In this document: positions 12,401 to 23,534 of the stretch, piece by piece
Position numbering within the stretch: the first letter of the stretch is position 1
Layout: each line of letters starts with the position of its first letter
Assembly: GCA_014843695.1 (NCBI GenBank)
Contig: CM026393.1
Coordinates: forward strand, 7,474,440-7,538,439
Length of the DNA: 64,000 nucleotides
Direction of reading: 5' to 3'
From: Archivesica marissinica
Lineage: Eukaryota; Mollusca; Bivalvia; Venerida; Vesicomyidae
The notes under the pieces: generated by a model
Databases searched by the model: none
The model's input: only the letters and a program-made list of their open reading frames with translations
Told to the model about the DNA's origin: nothing
Position numbers and translations under genes: made by a program

Positions 12401-13171
12401 ATCTTTATATGTGTTTTCACATTTCGTTATTGTGTTTTCTATTAATGTTTTAAACATATTGTCACTAAGGTACATTGTATTCAGTTTCCAATACCCTGGT
12501 CCGCGTTTGGCTGGTTTTGATACTTTTAATGATATAGCTTGATGGTCTGTAAATTTGATGCATGCTGGTCTTATATCGGCACTTAAAATGAAACGCATCG
12601 CATTTTCCTCAATCAACCAATAATCAATTCTGCTTTTTTCGGAACCGTTTCGTTTTCTCCAAGTATATTGTGTTTTACTATCATTAAAAAGTTTCCATAT
12701 GTCTTTTAGTTTGTTTGATTTAATAAAATTTGCAAGTCCTTTGCCAGGTGTTGATTTAGAGTTATTGTTAATGTTATATATATCAGAGCGTTGCAATATA
12801 TCGTTCATATCACCGCCAGTTATCATATATCCTTGTGCATTTTCACTCAGTAGTTTATCTATATTATTAAAAAAATTGTTTCTCAGTGTTTTATCATTAT
12901 TTGCATAAATGTTGAGAATAGTATACGTATTATTGTCGATAGAAATATTGATAAGTATGTAGCGCCCATTTGCGTCTACTAACGAATCTATTAGTTCAAA
13001 GTTCACAGATTTATTAATAAAAATAGAACACCCCCTGCTGGAGGTAGTACCGAACGAGTGAAACATTTTCCAGTCATTAAATTCTAATGATATTAGATTG
13101 GTTATATCATCTGTAAAATGTGTTTCTTGTAGTAATAATATATGAACTTTTTGTGTGACATCTGATTTCAA
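9494..13171 (-). CDS. LINE ORF2: APE-type endonuclease, reverse transcriptase and C-terminal zinc knuckle
   Basis: Nicks target DNA and reverse-transcribes the element RNA at the nick (family knowledge). Counting from the TTG at 13171 as residue 1, the endonuclease shows LLLQETH (12-18), GGDMN (119-123), SRIDYW (180-185) and TDH (208-210). The reverse transcriptase shows NYRPISLL (504-511), LDFRKAFD (573-580), GIKQGFPLSALL (630-641) and the catalytic LADDT (676-680). A C-x2-C-x7-H-x4-C knuckle lies at 1107-1123, as in L1-type ORF2. The frame stays open upstream to a TAG at 13258-13256 but contains no ATG there, and the N-terminal Asn motif of the endonuclease is not visible, so the 5' end of ORF2 is missing or diverged. 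Over 1225 uninterrupted codons suggest a young insertion. Adenine-rich codon use differs from the host exons. Confidence 0.93.
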   Translation of the reverse strand: MKSDVTQKVHILLLQETHFTDDITNLISLEFNDWKMFHSFGTTSSRGCSIFINKSVNFELIDSLVDANGRYILINISIDNNTYTILNIYANNDKTLRNNFFNNIDKLLSENAQGYMITGGDMNDILQRSDIYNINNNSKSTPGKGLANFIKSNKLKDIWKLFNDSKTQYTWRKRNGSEKSRIDYWLIEENAMRFILSADIRPACIKFTDHQAISLKVSKPAKRGPGYWKLNTMYLSDNMFKTLIENTITKCENTYKDKVSKTDFWEFCKIEIKNASIQYSKTKANERRNKITDLEKTLRTLLESNDTESHSTRLKIQNIEFEIQEIYEVKAKGAQIRSRINFIEHGEKNTKYFLNLEKSRQTRKSIHSLKINDEIITDETSILNETVNFYRKLYTSNKNDTERLESYLENTQYEQKLTETDADMCEGLFTIEEIKKAVFAMKTNKSPGMDGLPAEFYKEFWYSVGNILTDSFNDSFLKKELSHSQKISCLSLVYKKGDHLSLENYRPISLLCVDLKIATRALAIRLQKIIHKIVSLDQQGYIKNRFIGYNIPLIQDVIDYSEKLQTEGAILFLDFRKAFDTLEWNFFIQVVKQFGFKSNFIQWVKTIYFDIKSCTFNNGHRSQIFNLNRGIKQGFPLSALLFIIAVEVLAIRIRKSDEIVGIKIKNSRKNIKISQLADDTTLFLKSNHDINIALKLVEQFGKHSGLELNKTKTEAMWIGSNQLKTDTTGNITWPNKPIKALGVYFGTNTEECSSLNWSSKLTECQKLIDKWMKRKMTIYGKVQIIKTLLIPKCTYLFHSLIVPKKIIKNINTMIFKFLWNKKGEQIKRTTLIGDTINGGINMIDTDSYITSIKCKWIKCLTDKLEANWKVIQNYFLKDFGKYFLIFHSNLDSVKNINLTKVSDFYKNLIELWLRIKTKEKPDIKSFEWTRRQVIWENMFIKINNKCLVFNNWIDSNIIFVNDILNTNGEIDPNIILDKLIDKRNCLAELNQIYKAIPKSWKEAMKSEESYRTKVKTSKILKFDGKPIETLDTRAIYHTLINKIYTKPITHNFWSNKINHQIEWDYVYLFIKNIPDNRHKQYKFRVINKIFTSGHIRYAWNMSQTPMCVKCNVFEDYEHLLINCTSVNLFWMKIQDLLHKCGIQRNMRNIRNLIFGYKIVESDYFYINIFLTIVGFSIYKSYFASDNWTKDYDIYKVFKSEFEIMHLYYQFKKINITFFKKVHENI

Positions 13172-13559
13172 TAATATGACAAAATATTCGATAACTCCTG
13201 TGTGGAATACAAGGATTAGTCCCTTACCGAAATATTGAAACGCAAAGAAGCAAAACTATCGTATTTAACTGATGCAGACCATCTCCGTACATACTGATTT
13301 AGGTAGCTTTCCATAAAGCATGCACACACATGTAGAGATGTAAAGCATATAACAATGGAATAATCAAACATAAATGCACATATTGTTGTTCTATATACAA
13401 AACTAACCGTATGATCATTCAGATATATACAAGCAAAAGTGGTAATTGTATGCACTGGTAACGAGGTATATATCCTCCGTCTACATACATATTGAGCTGT
13501 CTTTATTAAAACAACAGATATACCGTTTAGATAGCCAGAATCAACAAAAAGTTGTATCA

Positions 13560-14125
13560 AATATACCCAATGCATAATAGCGGAATGACTTATTTCATCC
13601 ATTGCTATAAAAGCATAGTTCATTTTCGAATATATGAATTGTACTAACAAAATGTATATATACATTATAATCCAATGCATAATAGCGGAATGAAGTATTT
13701 CATTCACTGCTATAAAAGCATAATTCATTTTCCACGATATAAAATGTAACAAAAGCATAAACATTATAAACTGCATACTAACGGAATTAATTATTTCATG
13801 AACTGTTATAAAATCATAATTCGCTTTAGAAAAAATAAAGTGTAACAAGAGCAGATACCCGTATATAAATAGTATACACATATTGTATACCCAATGCATA
13901 GTAGCTGAATGACGTACTTCATGCAATGCTATGAAAGCATAATTCATTGCTACTAACGGAATTAATTATTTCATTCACTGTTATAAAATCATAATTCGCT
14001 TTAGAAAAAATAAAGTGTAACAAGAGCAGATACCCGTATATAAATAGTATACACATATTGTATACCCAATGCATAGTAGCTGAATGACGTACTTCATGCA
14101 ATGCTATGAAAGCATAATTCATTTT
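13560..14125 (-). repeat. Imperfect ~100-bp repeats with a 175-bp tandem duplication, inside the LINE insertion
   Basis: The motif CCAATGCATAATAGCGGAAT (plus strand), followed by a TATTTCAT/TATAAAAGCATA block, recurs at about 100-bp steps between 13570 and 14125. The block ending at 13950 is repeated almost exactly 175 bp further on (GTATATAAATAGTATACACA at 13861 and 14036). The ORFs here encode low-complexity hydrophobic repeats and are probably not genes. It may be spacer or 5' material of the LINE, or a separate insertion. Confidence 0.7.
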
Positions 14126-14749
14126 CGGAGATAGAAAATCTTTATATATAAATAATATAGACATTCTATATACAATGCACACGTATACGTGCATATTATA
14201 TACACCTTATTCCTGCAATTCCTGTTGAGATATTTCAGAAATATTTTACAAGCTATTATTATGCATGCGTTTTCTATGACCGTATTATAAGTATTGTTAT
14301 TATTAGTTATACCGTTATTTGGTCTCAATGAGTTGATGTGTCGGACGTAGATATCGTACCAAGTAGTAAAACCATTGACCATTAAATGTAGGTCATGCAT
14401 AAACCGTGCAGAGTAACACGTGTAGTCTGCTCTGTTAAGAATATGTAACAGATCCACATTTTTATCTATTATATAAATAGATAGATATTTCGTATACACA
14501 TAATATCTTAACAAATCTTTAAACATTATTTTACAAGGTATAGTATTTTTGTAAGTTATATACATTTGTTTTCTATATATTGTATCATACGTAATTTTAC
14601 TATATGTCTTCTTGTTATCACCAATTTGCATCATGATATTTTTAGACATTTAATTATATTGTTCATTCAAGTTCGCAAAATTATAATCATAGTCCGTATT
14701 CATTCCGTATTTAGTCATCGATAACTGTTCATCACAAAACACTCTCATG
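14126..14749 (-). other. AT-rich stretch between LINE ORF1 remnant and repeats
   Basis: A 176-codon ORF (14649-14119, minus) and a 50-codon ORF just upstream that begins MMNPRNRENMAAS lie here, separated by a single TAA. They may be decayed ORF1 in shifted frames, but no RNA-binding motif can be seen, so no product is assigned. Confidence 0.35.
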
Positions 14750-14992
14750 TCAGTTAAATTGTAGCTCGCTGCCATGTTTTCTCGGTTTCTTGGATTCATC
14801 ATGAAGAATTTCAGTGGGCGTCGGTGGTGATCTTACAATTGACCCACTTTTCTGTTTAGTTGGTGTATCACTTAATTTCCCGTGTTCCACGTACTTGTCC
14901 AAGTTTTGTTGTCCTGTTATTTGTGTCTGTTTCTGCTTATTTTTGCGTTTAGCAGACTTCGTTCTTTGTGGTGTTTCGGGGGCTATGCGGGG
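14750..14992 (-). pseudogene. LINE ORF1 N-terminal remnant
   Basis: Starting at the array junction, 80 codons are open to a TGA at 14752-14750. The peptide is Lys/Gln/Thr-rich and basic (KRKNKQKQTQITGQQNLDKY), then SPPTPTEILHDESKKPRK, which resembles the disordered N-termini of LINE ORF1 proteins. There is no start codon and no downstream RNA-binding domain in frame. The assignment rests on composition and position next to ORF2. Confidence 0.5.
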
Positions 14993-17900
14993 TGCTATTT
15001 ATTTTACTTTCGCTTTAATCCCTTCCTGTAGATTGCTATTTATTTTACTTTCGCTTTAATTCCTTCCAGTAGATTGCTATTCATTTTACTTTCGCTTTAA
15101 TCCCTTCCTGTAGATTGCTATTCATTTTACTTTCGCTTTAATCCCTTCCAGTAGATTGCTATTTATTTTACTTTCGCTTTTATCCCTTCCTGTAGATTGC
15201 TATTCATTTTTCTTTCGCTTTAATTCCTTCCAGTAGATTGCTATTCATTTAACTTTCGCTTTAATTCCTTCCAGTAGATTGCTATTCATTTTACGTTCTC
15301 TCTAATTCTTCCAGTAGATTGCTATTTATTTTACTTTCGCTTTAATTCCTTCCAGTATATTGCTATTCATTTTACTTTCGCTTTTATCCCTTCCAGTAGA
15401 TTGCTATTCATTTTACTTTCGCTTTAATCCCTTCCAGTAGATTGCTATTCATTTTACTTTCTCTTTAATTCCTTCCAGTAGATTGCTATTTATTTTACTT
15501 TCGCTTTAATCCCTTCCAGTAGATTGCTATTCATTTTACTTTCGCTTTAATTCCTTCCAGGAGATTGCTATTCATTTTACTTTGGCTTTAATTCATTCCA
15601 GTAGATTGCTATTCATTTTACTTTCGCTTAAATTCCTTCCAGTAGATTGCTATTCATTTTACTTTCGCTATAATTCCTTCCAGTAGATTGCTATTCATTT
15701 TACTTTCGCTTTAATTCCTTCCAGTAGATTGCTATTCATTTTACTTTCGCTTTAATTCCTTCCAGTAGATTGCTATTTATTTTACTTTCGCTTTAATTCC
15801 TTCCAGTAGATTGCTATTCATTTTACTTTCGCTTTAATTCCTTCCAGTAGATTGCTATTCATTTGACTTTCGCTTTAATTCCTTCCAGTAGATTGCTATT
15901 CATTTTACTTTCGCTATAATTCCTTCCAGTAGATTGCTATTCATTTTACTTTCGCTTTAATTCCTTCCAGTAGATTGCTATTCATTTTACTTTCGCTTTA
16001 ATTCCTTCCAGTAGATTGCTATTTATTTTACTTTCGCTTTAATTCCTTCCAGTAGATTGCTATTCATTTTACTTTCGCTTTAATTCCTTCCAGTAGATTG
16101 CTATTCATTTTACGTTCTCTCTAATTCTTCCAGTAGATTGCTATTTATTTTACTTTCGCTTTAATTCCTTCCAGTATATTGCTATTCATTTTACTTTCGC
16201 TTTTATCCCTTCCAGTAGATTGCTATTCATTTTACTTTCGCTTTAATCCCTTCCAGTAGATTGCTATTCATTTTACTTTCTCTTCCTTCCAGTAGATTGC
16301 TACAACCAACCCCAACAAACCAACCTTGCTATTCATTTTACTTTCGCTTTAATTCCTTCCAGTAGATTGCTATTCATTTTACTTTCGCTTTAATTCCTTC
16401 CAGTAGATTGCTATTCATTTTACTTTCGCTTAAATTCCTTCCAGTAGATTGCTATTCATTTTACTTTCGCTTTAATTCCTTCCAGTAGATTGCTATTCAT
16501 TTTACTTTCGCTTTAATTCCTTCCAGTAGATTGCTATTCATTTTACTTTCGCTTTAATTCCTTCCAGTAGATTGCTATTCATTTTTTTACTTTCGCTTTA
16601 ATTCCTTCCAGTAGATTGCTATTCATTTTACTTTCGCTTTAATTCCTTCCAGTAGATTGCTATTCATTTACTTTCGCTTTAATTCCTTCCAGTAGATTGC
16701 TATTCATTTTACTTTCGCTTTAATCCTTCCAGTAGATTGCTATTCATTTTACTTTCGCTTTAATTCCTTCCAGTAGATTGCTATTCATTTTACTTTCGCT
16801 TTAATTCCTTCCAGTAGATTGCTATTCATTTTACTTTCGCTTTAATTCCTTCCAGTAGATTGCTATTCATTTTACTTTCGCTTTAATTCCTTCCAGTAGA
16901 TTGCTATTCATTGTACTTTCCTTTAATTCCTTCCTGTAGATTGCTATTCATTTACTTTCCTTTAATCCCTCCAGTAGATTGCTATTCATTTACTTTCGCT
17001 TTAATTCCTTCCTGTAGATTGCTATTCATTTTACTTTCGCTTTAATCCTTCCAGTAGATTGCTATTCATTTTACTCTCGCTTTATTCCCTTCAGTAGATT
17101 GCTATTCATTTTACTTTCCCTTTAATTCCTTCCAGTAGATTGCTATTCATTTTACTTTCTCTCTAATCTTCCTTCCAGTAGATTGCTATTTATTTACTCT
17201 CGCTTTTATTCCCTTCCAGTAGATTGCTATTCATTTTACTTTCGCTTTAATCCCTTTCATAGATTGCTATTCATTTTACTTTCGCTTTATAGATTGCTAT
17301 TCATTTACTTTCGCTTTAATTCCTTCCAGTAGATTGCTATTCATTTTACTTTCGCTTTAATTCCTTCCAGCTAGATTGCTATTCATTTTACTTTCGCTTT
17401 AATTCCTTCCAGTAGATTGCTATTCATTTTACTTTCGCTTTAATTCCTTCCAGTAGATTGCTATTCATTTTACTTTCGCTTTAATTCCTTCCAGTAGATT
17501 GCTATTCATTTGACTTTCGCTTTAATTCCTTCCAGTAGATTGCTATTCATTTTACTTTCGCTATAATTCCTTCCAGTAGATTGCTATTCATTTTACTTTC
17601 GCTTTAACTTCCAGTAGATTGCTATTCATTTTACTTTCGCTTTAATTCCTTTAGATTGCTATTTATTTTACTTTCGCTTTAATTCCTTCCAGTAGATTGC
17701 TATTCATTTTACTTTCGCTTTAATTCCTTCCAGTAGATTGCTATTCATTTTACTTTCGCTTTAATTCCCCTTCCAGTAGATTGCTATTCATTTTACTTTC
17801 GCTATAATTCCTTCCAGTAGATTGCTATTCATTTTACTTTCGCTTTAATTCCTTCCAGTAGATTGCTATTCATTTTACTCTCGCTTTAATCCCTTCCAGT

Positions 17901-20900
17901 AGATTGCTATTCATTTTACTTTCGCTTTAATTCCTTCCAGTAGATTGCTATTCATTTTACTTTCGCTTTAATTCCTTCCAGTAGATTGCTATTCATTTTA
18001 CTCTCGCTTTATTCCCTTCCAGTAGATTGCTATTCAGTTTACTTTCGCTTTAATCCCTTCCAGTAGATTGCTATTCAGTTTACTTTCGCTTTAATTCCTT
18101 CCTGTAGATTGCTATTCATTTTACTCTCGCTTTATTCCCTTCCAGTATATTGCTATTCAGTTTACTTTCGCTTTAATTCCTTCCAGTAGATTGCTATTCA
18201 TTTTACGTTCTCTCTAATTCTTCCAGTAGATTGCTATTTATTTTACTCTCGCTTTATTCCCTTCCAGTATATTGCTATTCATTTTACTTTCGCTTTTATC
18301 CCTTCCAGTAGATTGCTATTCATTTTACTTTCGTTTAATCCCTTACAGTAGATTGCTATTCATTTTACTCTCGCTTTATTCCCTTCCAGTATATTGCTAT
18401 TCATTTTACTTTCGCTTTTATCCCTTCCAGTAGATTGCTATTCATTTTACTTTCGCTTTAATCCCTTCCAGTAGATTGCTATTCATTTTACTTTCTCTTC
18501 AATTCCTTCCAGTAGATTGCTATTTATTTTACTTTCGCTTTAATTCCTTTCAGTAGATTGCTATTCATTTTACTTTCGCTTTAATTCATTCCAGTAGATT
18601 GCTATTCATTTTACTTTCGCTTAAATTCCTTCCAGTAGATTGCTATTCATTTTACTTTCGCTTTAATTCCTTCCAGTAGATTGCTATTCATTTTACTTTC
18701 GCTTTAATTCCTTCCAGTAGATTGCTATTCATTTTACTTTCGCTTTAATTCCTTCCAGTAGATTGCTATTTATTTTACGTTCGCTTTAATTCCTTCCAGT
18801 AGATTGCTATTCATTTGACTTTCGCTTTAATTCATTCCAGTAGATTGCTATTCATTTGACTTTCGCTTTAATTCCTTCCAGTAGATTGCTATTCATTTTA
18901 CTTTCGCTATAATTCCTTCCAGTAGATTGCTATTCATTTTACTTTCGCTTTAATTCCTTCCAGTAGATTGCTATTCATTTTACTCTCGCTTTAATCCCTT
19001 CCAGTAGATTGCTATTCATTTTACTTTCGCTATAATTCCTTCCAGTAGATTGATATTCATTTTATTTTCGCTTTAATTCCTTCCAGTAGATTGCTATTCA
19101 TTTTACTTTCGCTTTAATTCCTTCCAGTGGATTGCTATTCATTTTACTCTCGCTTTAATCCCTTCCAGTAGATTGCTATTCATTTTACTTTCGCTATAAT
19201 TCCTTCCAGTAGATTGATATTCATTTTACTTTCGCTTTAATTCCTTCCAGTAGATTGCTATTCATTTTACTTTCGCTTTAATTCCTTCCAGTAGATTGCT
19301 ATTCATTTTACTCTCGCTTTAATCCCTTCCAGTAGATTGCTATTCATTTTACTTTCGCTTTAATTCCTTCCAGTAGATTGCTATTCATTTTACTTTCGCT
19401 TTAATCCCTTCGTGTAGGTTGCTATTCATTTTACTTTCGCTTTAATTCCTTCCAGTATATTGCTATTCATTTTACTTTCGCTTTAATTCCTTCCAATAGA
19501 TTGCTATTTATTTTACTTTCGCTTTAATCCCTTCCTGTAGATTGCTATTCATTTTACTTTCGCTTTAATTCCTTCCAGTAGATTGCTATTCATTTTACTT
19601 CCGCTTTAATTCCTTCCAGTAGATTGCTATTCATTTTACTTTCGCTATAATTCCTTCCAGTAGATTGCTATTCATTTTACTTTCACTTTAATTCCTTCCA
19701 GTAGATTGCTATTCATTTTACTTTCGCTTTAATCCCTTCCTGTAGATTGCTATTCATTTTACTTTCGCTTTTATCCCTTCCTGTAGATTGCTATTTATTT
19801 TTCTTTCGCTTTAATCCCTTCCAGTAGATTGCTATTTATTTTACTTTCGCTTTTATCCCTTCCTGTAGATTGCTATTCATTTTTCTTTCGCTTTAATTCC
19901 TTCCAGTAGATTGCTATTAATTTAACTTTCGCATTAATTCCTTCCAGTATATTGCTATTCATTTTACTTTCGCTCTAATCCCTTCCAGTAGATTGCTATT
20001 CATTTTACTTTCGCTTTAATTCCTTCCAGTAGATTGCTATTCATTTTACTTTCGCTTTAATCCCTTCCTGTAGATTGCTATTCATTTTACTTTCGCTTTA
20101 ATTCCTTCCAGTAGATTGCTATTCATTTTACTTTCGCTTTAATCCCTTCCAGTAGATTGCTATTCATTTTACTTTCGCTTTAATTCCTTCCAGTAGATTG
20201 CTATTCATGTTACTGTCGCTTTAATTCCTTCCAGTAGGTTGCTATTTATTTTACTTTCGCTATAATTCCTTCCAGTAGATTGCTATTCATTTTACTTTCG
20301 CTTTAATTCCTTCCAGTAGATTGCTATTCATTTTACTTTCGCTTTAATTCCTTCCAGTAGATTGCTATTCATTTTACTTTCGCTTAAATTCCTTCCAGTA
20401 GATTGCTATTCATTTTACTTTCGCTATAATTCCTTCCAGTAGAATGCTATTCATTTTACTTTCGCTTTAATTCCTTCCAGTAGATTGCTATTCATTTTAC
20501 TTTCGCTTTAATTCCTTCCAGTAGATTGCTATTTATTTTACAATCGCTTTAATTACTTCCAGTAGATTGCTATTCATTTTACTTTCGCTTTAATTCCTTC
20601 CAGTAGATTGCTATTCATTTGACTTTCGCTTTAATTCATTGCAGCAGATTGCTATTCATTTGACTTTCGCTTTAATTCCTTCCAGTAGATTGCTATTCAT
20701 TTTACTTTCGCTATAATTCCTTCCAGTAGATTGCTATTCATTTTACTTTCGCTTTAATTCCTTCCAGTAGATTGCTATTCATTTTACTCTCGCTTTAATC
20801 CCTTCCAGTATATTGCTATTCAGTTTACTTTCGCTCTAATCCCTTCCAGTAGATTGCTATTCATTTTACTTTCGCTTTTATTCCTTCCTGTTGATTGCTA

Positions 20901-21483
20901 TTCATTTTACTTTCGCTTTAATTCCTTCCAGTAGATTGCTATTCATTTTACTTTCGCTTTAATTCCTTCCAGTAGATTGCTATTCATGTTACTGTCGCTT
21001 TAATTCCTTCCAGTAGATTGCTATTCATTTTACTTTCGCTATAATTCCTTCCAGTAGATTGCTATTCATTTTACTTTCGCTTTAATTCCTTCGAGTAGAT
21101 TGCTATTCATTTTACTTTCGCTTTAATTCCTTCCAGTAGATTGCTATTCATTTTACTTTCGCTTTAATCCCTTCCTGTAGATTGCTATTCATTTTACTTT
21201 CGCTTTTATCCCTTCCTGTAGATTGCTATTCAATTTACTTTCGCTTTTATCCCTTCCTGTAGATTGATATTCATTTTACTTTCACTTTAATCCCTTCCAG
21301 TAGATTGCTATTTATTTTACTTTCACTTTAATTCCTTCCTGTAGATTGCTATTTATTTTACTTTCGCTTTAATTCCTTCCTGTAGATTGCTATTGATTTT
21401 ACTTTCGCTTTAATTCCTTCCTGTAGATTACTATTTATTTTACTTTCGCTTTAATCCCTTCCCGTAGATTGCTATTCATTTTT
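14993..21483. repeat. 41-bp AT-rich minisatellite, right block (~158 copies)
   Basis: Same unit as 6067-9333. At 16270-17680 the units suddenly carry many 1-4 base gaps, and at about 16303-16326 the non-repeat run CAACCAACCCCAACAAACCA interrupts the array. On both sides the units are regular. Confidence 0.97.
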
Positions 21484-21570
21484 ATGTACCTTGTTTATTT
21501 CAGTGTATACAAAAACTGATATAAAATAACGCTTAAACTAAGCCCATTGATGGAGATCTGAAGTATAAAT

Positions 21571-22120
21571 TTAAAGCGACACTACATCAGCGAAAACGCA
21601 AATTTATACAGAATGTACTTTCCTATTATGTGATATAATTTCCCCACACATATTTGTCTCAAAAACTGAGTATTTCAACTAATAAACATGCGTCGTATAC
21701 GCGGTTTGCTGACATAACAAAATAATGTAAACAGGGTCAACACACATGTGTAATACAACCTTTGTATCCAGAATAACGAGATTTATGGTACATATTTACC
21801 GTTGTATCGCACATATGTGCCTAAGCATATTTATATTTACTAATCTTAGTTAAATTTATTATCTCTAAGCGAGAGTATCACGCGCTTAGTATTGACTACA
21901 AGGACAACACATGTCAATTCACGAGCGTGACTGGTATATGGATAGCGTGGATAGCCGGCAAATGCAATCCTTCATTCACTTTTGAAAGTATGTAAACCAC
22001 AAACACACTGTTTATTGATTAAATATTTTGTGTTCGAATGTATTCGGAAGAATTTGTAGTAGTATGCATTTATACGTGAACAGTGCACATTTGGCTTTTT
22101 ACTATGTAATGTCGCTTTAA
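21571..22120. mobile_element. Candidate MITE with terminal inverted repeats
   Basis: TTAAAGCGACACTACATC at the left is matched in reverse complement by ATGTAATGTCGCTTTAA at the right, 550 bp apart (about 15 of 17 positions). There is no coding capacity inside. The target-site duplication is unclear, so this is a candidate only. Confidence 0.5.
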
Positions 22121-22352
22121 TATGCCCTGGAAGGGCCGGGTGATACACTCAACTGTTACAGTCGCTTATGGAATACACTGAGCATTATCTCAGTTCTAAC
22201 TTACAGTTATAAATGTCTGCTGGGTTATCCCTGTGATTAGATAGATTTATGAAGAGCATTGTTGGCTATCCCAGTACATACGTATATCAGGGAAACACTC
22301 TAAAGATGAATATCACAATGCTTAAATAGGATTGGGGTGGGTTCCATTAATT

Positions 22353-22407
<55 letters not shown>

Positions 22408-22534
22408 GCGCACACAACCAAATGGGTTCCATTAATTCGCACGCACGCACACCCACCCACCCACCCACCCAATACCCACCCACCCACCCACCCAAATCCC
22501 CACCCAAACACCCAAATCCCAAACCCAAATCCCC
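22353..22534. repeat. (CGCA)n and (CCCA)n microsatellites at contig end
   Basis: CGCACGCACG runs appear twice, each after GGGTTCCATTAATT (starting about 22338 and 22423), followed by CCCA repeats that run into the gap. The duplicated block and simple repeat probably ended the assembly contig. Confidence 0.95.
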
Positions 22535-23534
22535 NNNNNNNNNNNNNNNNNNNNNNNNNNNNNNNNNNNNNNNNNNNNNNNNNNNNNNNNNNNNNNNNNN
22601 NNNNNNNNNNNNNNNNNNNNNNNNNNNNNNNNNNNNNNNNNNNNNNNNNNNNNNNNNNNNNNNNNNNNNNNNNNNNNNNNNNNNNNNNNNNNNNNNNNNN
22701 NNNNNNNNNNNNNNNNNNNNNNNNNNNNNNNNNNNNNNNNNNNNNNNNNNNNNNNNNNNNNNNNNNNNNNNNNNNNNNNNNNNNNNNNNNNNNNNNNNNN
22801 NNNNNNNNNNNNNNNNNNNNNNNNNNNNNNNNNNNNNNNNNNNNNNNNNNNNNNNNNNNNNNNNNNNNNNNNNNNNNNNNNNNNNNNNNNNNNNNNNNNN
22901 NNNNNNNNNNNNNNNNNNNNNNNNNNNNNNNNNNNNNNNNNNNNNNNNNNNNNNNNNNNNNNNNNNNNNNNNNNNNNNNNNNNNNNNNNNNNNNNNNNNN
23001 NNNNNNNNNNNNNNNNNNNNNNNNNNNNNNNNNNNNNNNNNNNNNNNNNNNNNNNNNNNNNNNNNNNNNNNNNNNNNNNNNNNNNNNNNNNNNNNNNNNN
23101 NNNNNNNNNNNNNNNNNNNNNNNNNNNNNNNNNNNNNNNNNNNNNNNNNNNNNNNNNNNNNNNNNNNNNNNNNNNNNNNNNNNNNNNNNNNNNNNNNNNN
23201 NNNNNNNNNNNNNNNNNNNNNNNNNNNNNNNNNNNNNNNNNNNNNNNNNNNNNNNNNNNNNNNNNNNNNNNNNNNNNNNNNNNNNNNNNNNNNNNNNNNN
23301 NNNNNNNNNNNNNNNNNNNNNNNNNNNNNNNNNNNNNNNNNNNNNNNNNNNNNNNNNNNNNNNNNNNNNNNNNNNNNNNNNNNNNNNNNNNNNNNNNNNN
23401 NNNNNNNNNNNNNNNNNNNNNNNNNNNNNNNNNNNNNNNNNNNNNNNNNNNNNNNNNNNNNNNNNNNNNNNNNNNNNNNNNNNNNNNNNNNNNNNNNNNN
23501 NNNNNNNNNNNNNNNNNNNNNNNNNNNNNNNNNN
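22535..23534. other. Assembly gap of 1000 N
   Basis: Exactly 1000 unknown bases. The round number indicates a scaffolding placeholder, so true size and content are unknown. Reading frames through it are meaningless. Confidence 0.99.

Larger units (their letters stand above)
9338..14992 (-). mobile_element. Non-LTR retrotransposon (L1/Tx1-like LINE) inserted in the 41-bp array
   Basis: The 41-bp array breaks off at GTAGATATGC and resumes at TGCTATTTATT, so everything between is insertion. A 16-base T run at 9338-9353 is the poly(A) tail of a minus-strand element. An ORF1 remnant lies at its 5' end (14992-14750), a long ORF2 at 13255-9494, and between them a repeat-rich stretch that could be a diverged ORF1/spacer or a secondary insertion. 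Only a 3-base TGC is shared by the two junctions, so the target-site duplication is very short or partly lost. The missing ORF1 start suggests 5' truncation on insertion. Confidence 0.85.

Noticed and set aside
10239..12908. Plus-strand ORFs of 69-89 codons
   Set aside because: They lie inside the LINE ORF2 on the other strand and have no family features.
13216..13947. 243-codon minus ORF with repeated MNYAFIA-type segments as a membrane protein
   Set aside because: Derived from imperfect DNA repeats inside the LINE insertion; the segments are not regular membrane spans and the duplicate block at 14119-13919 shares them.
22353..22534. Telomere-like repeats at the contig end
   Set aside because: CGCA and CCCA units are not the TTAGGG-type animal telomere repeat.
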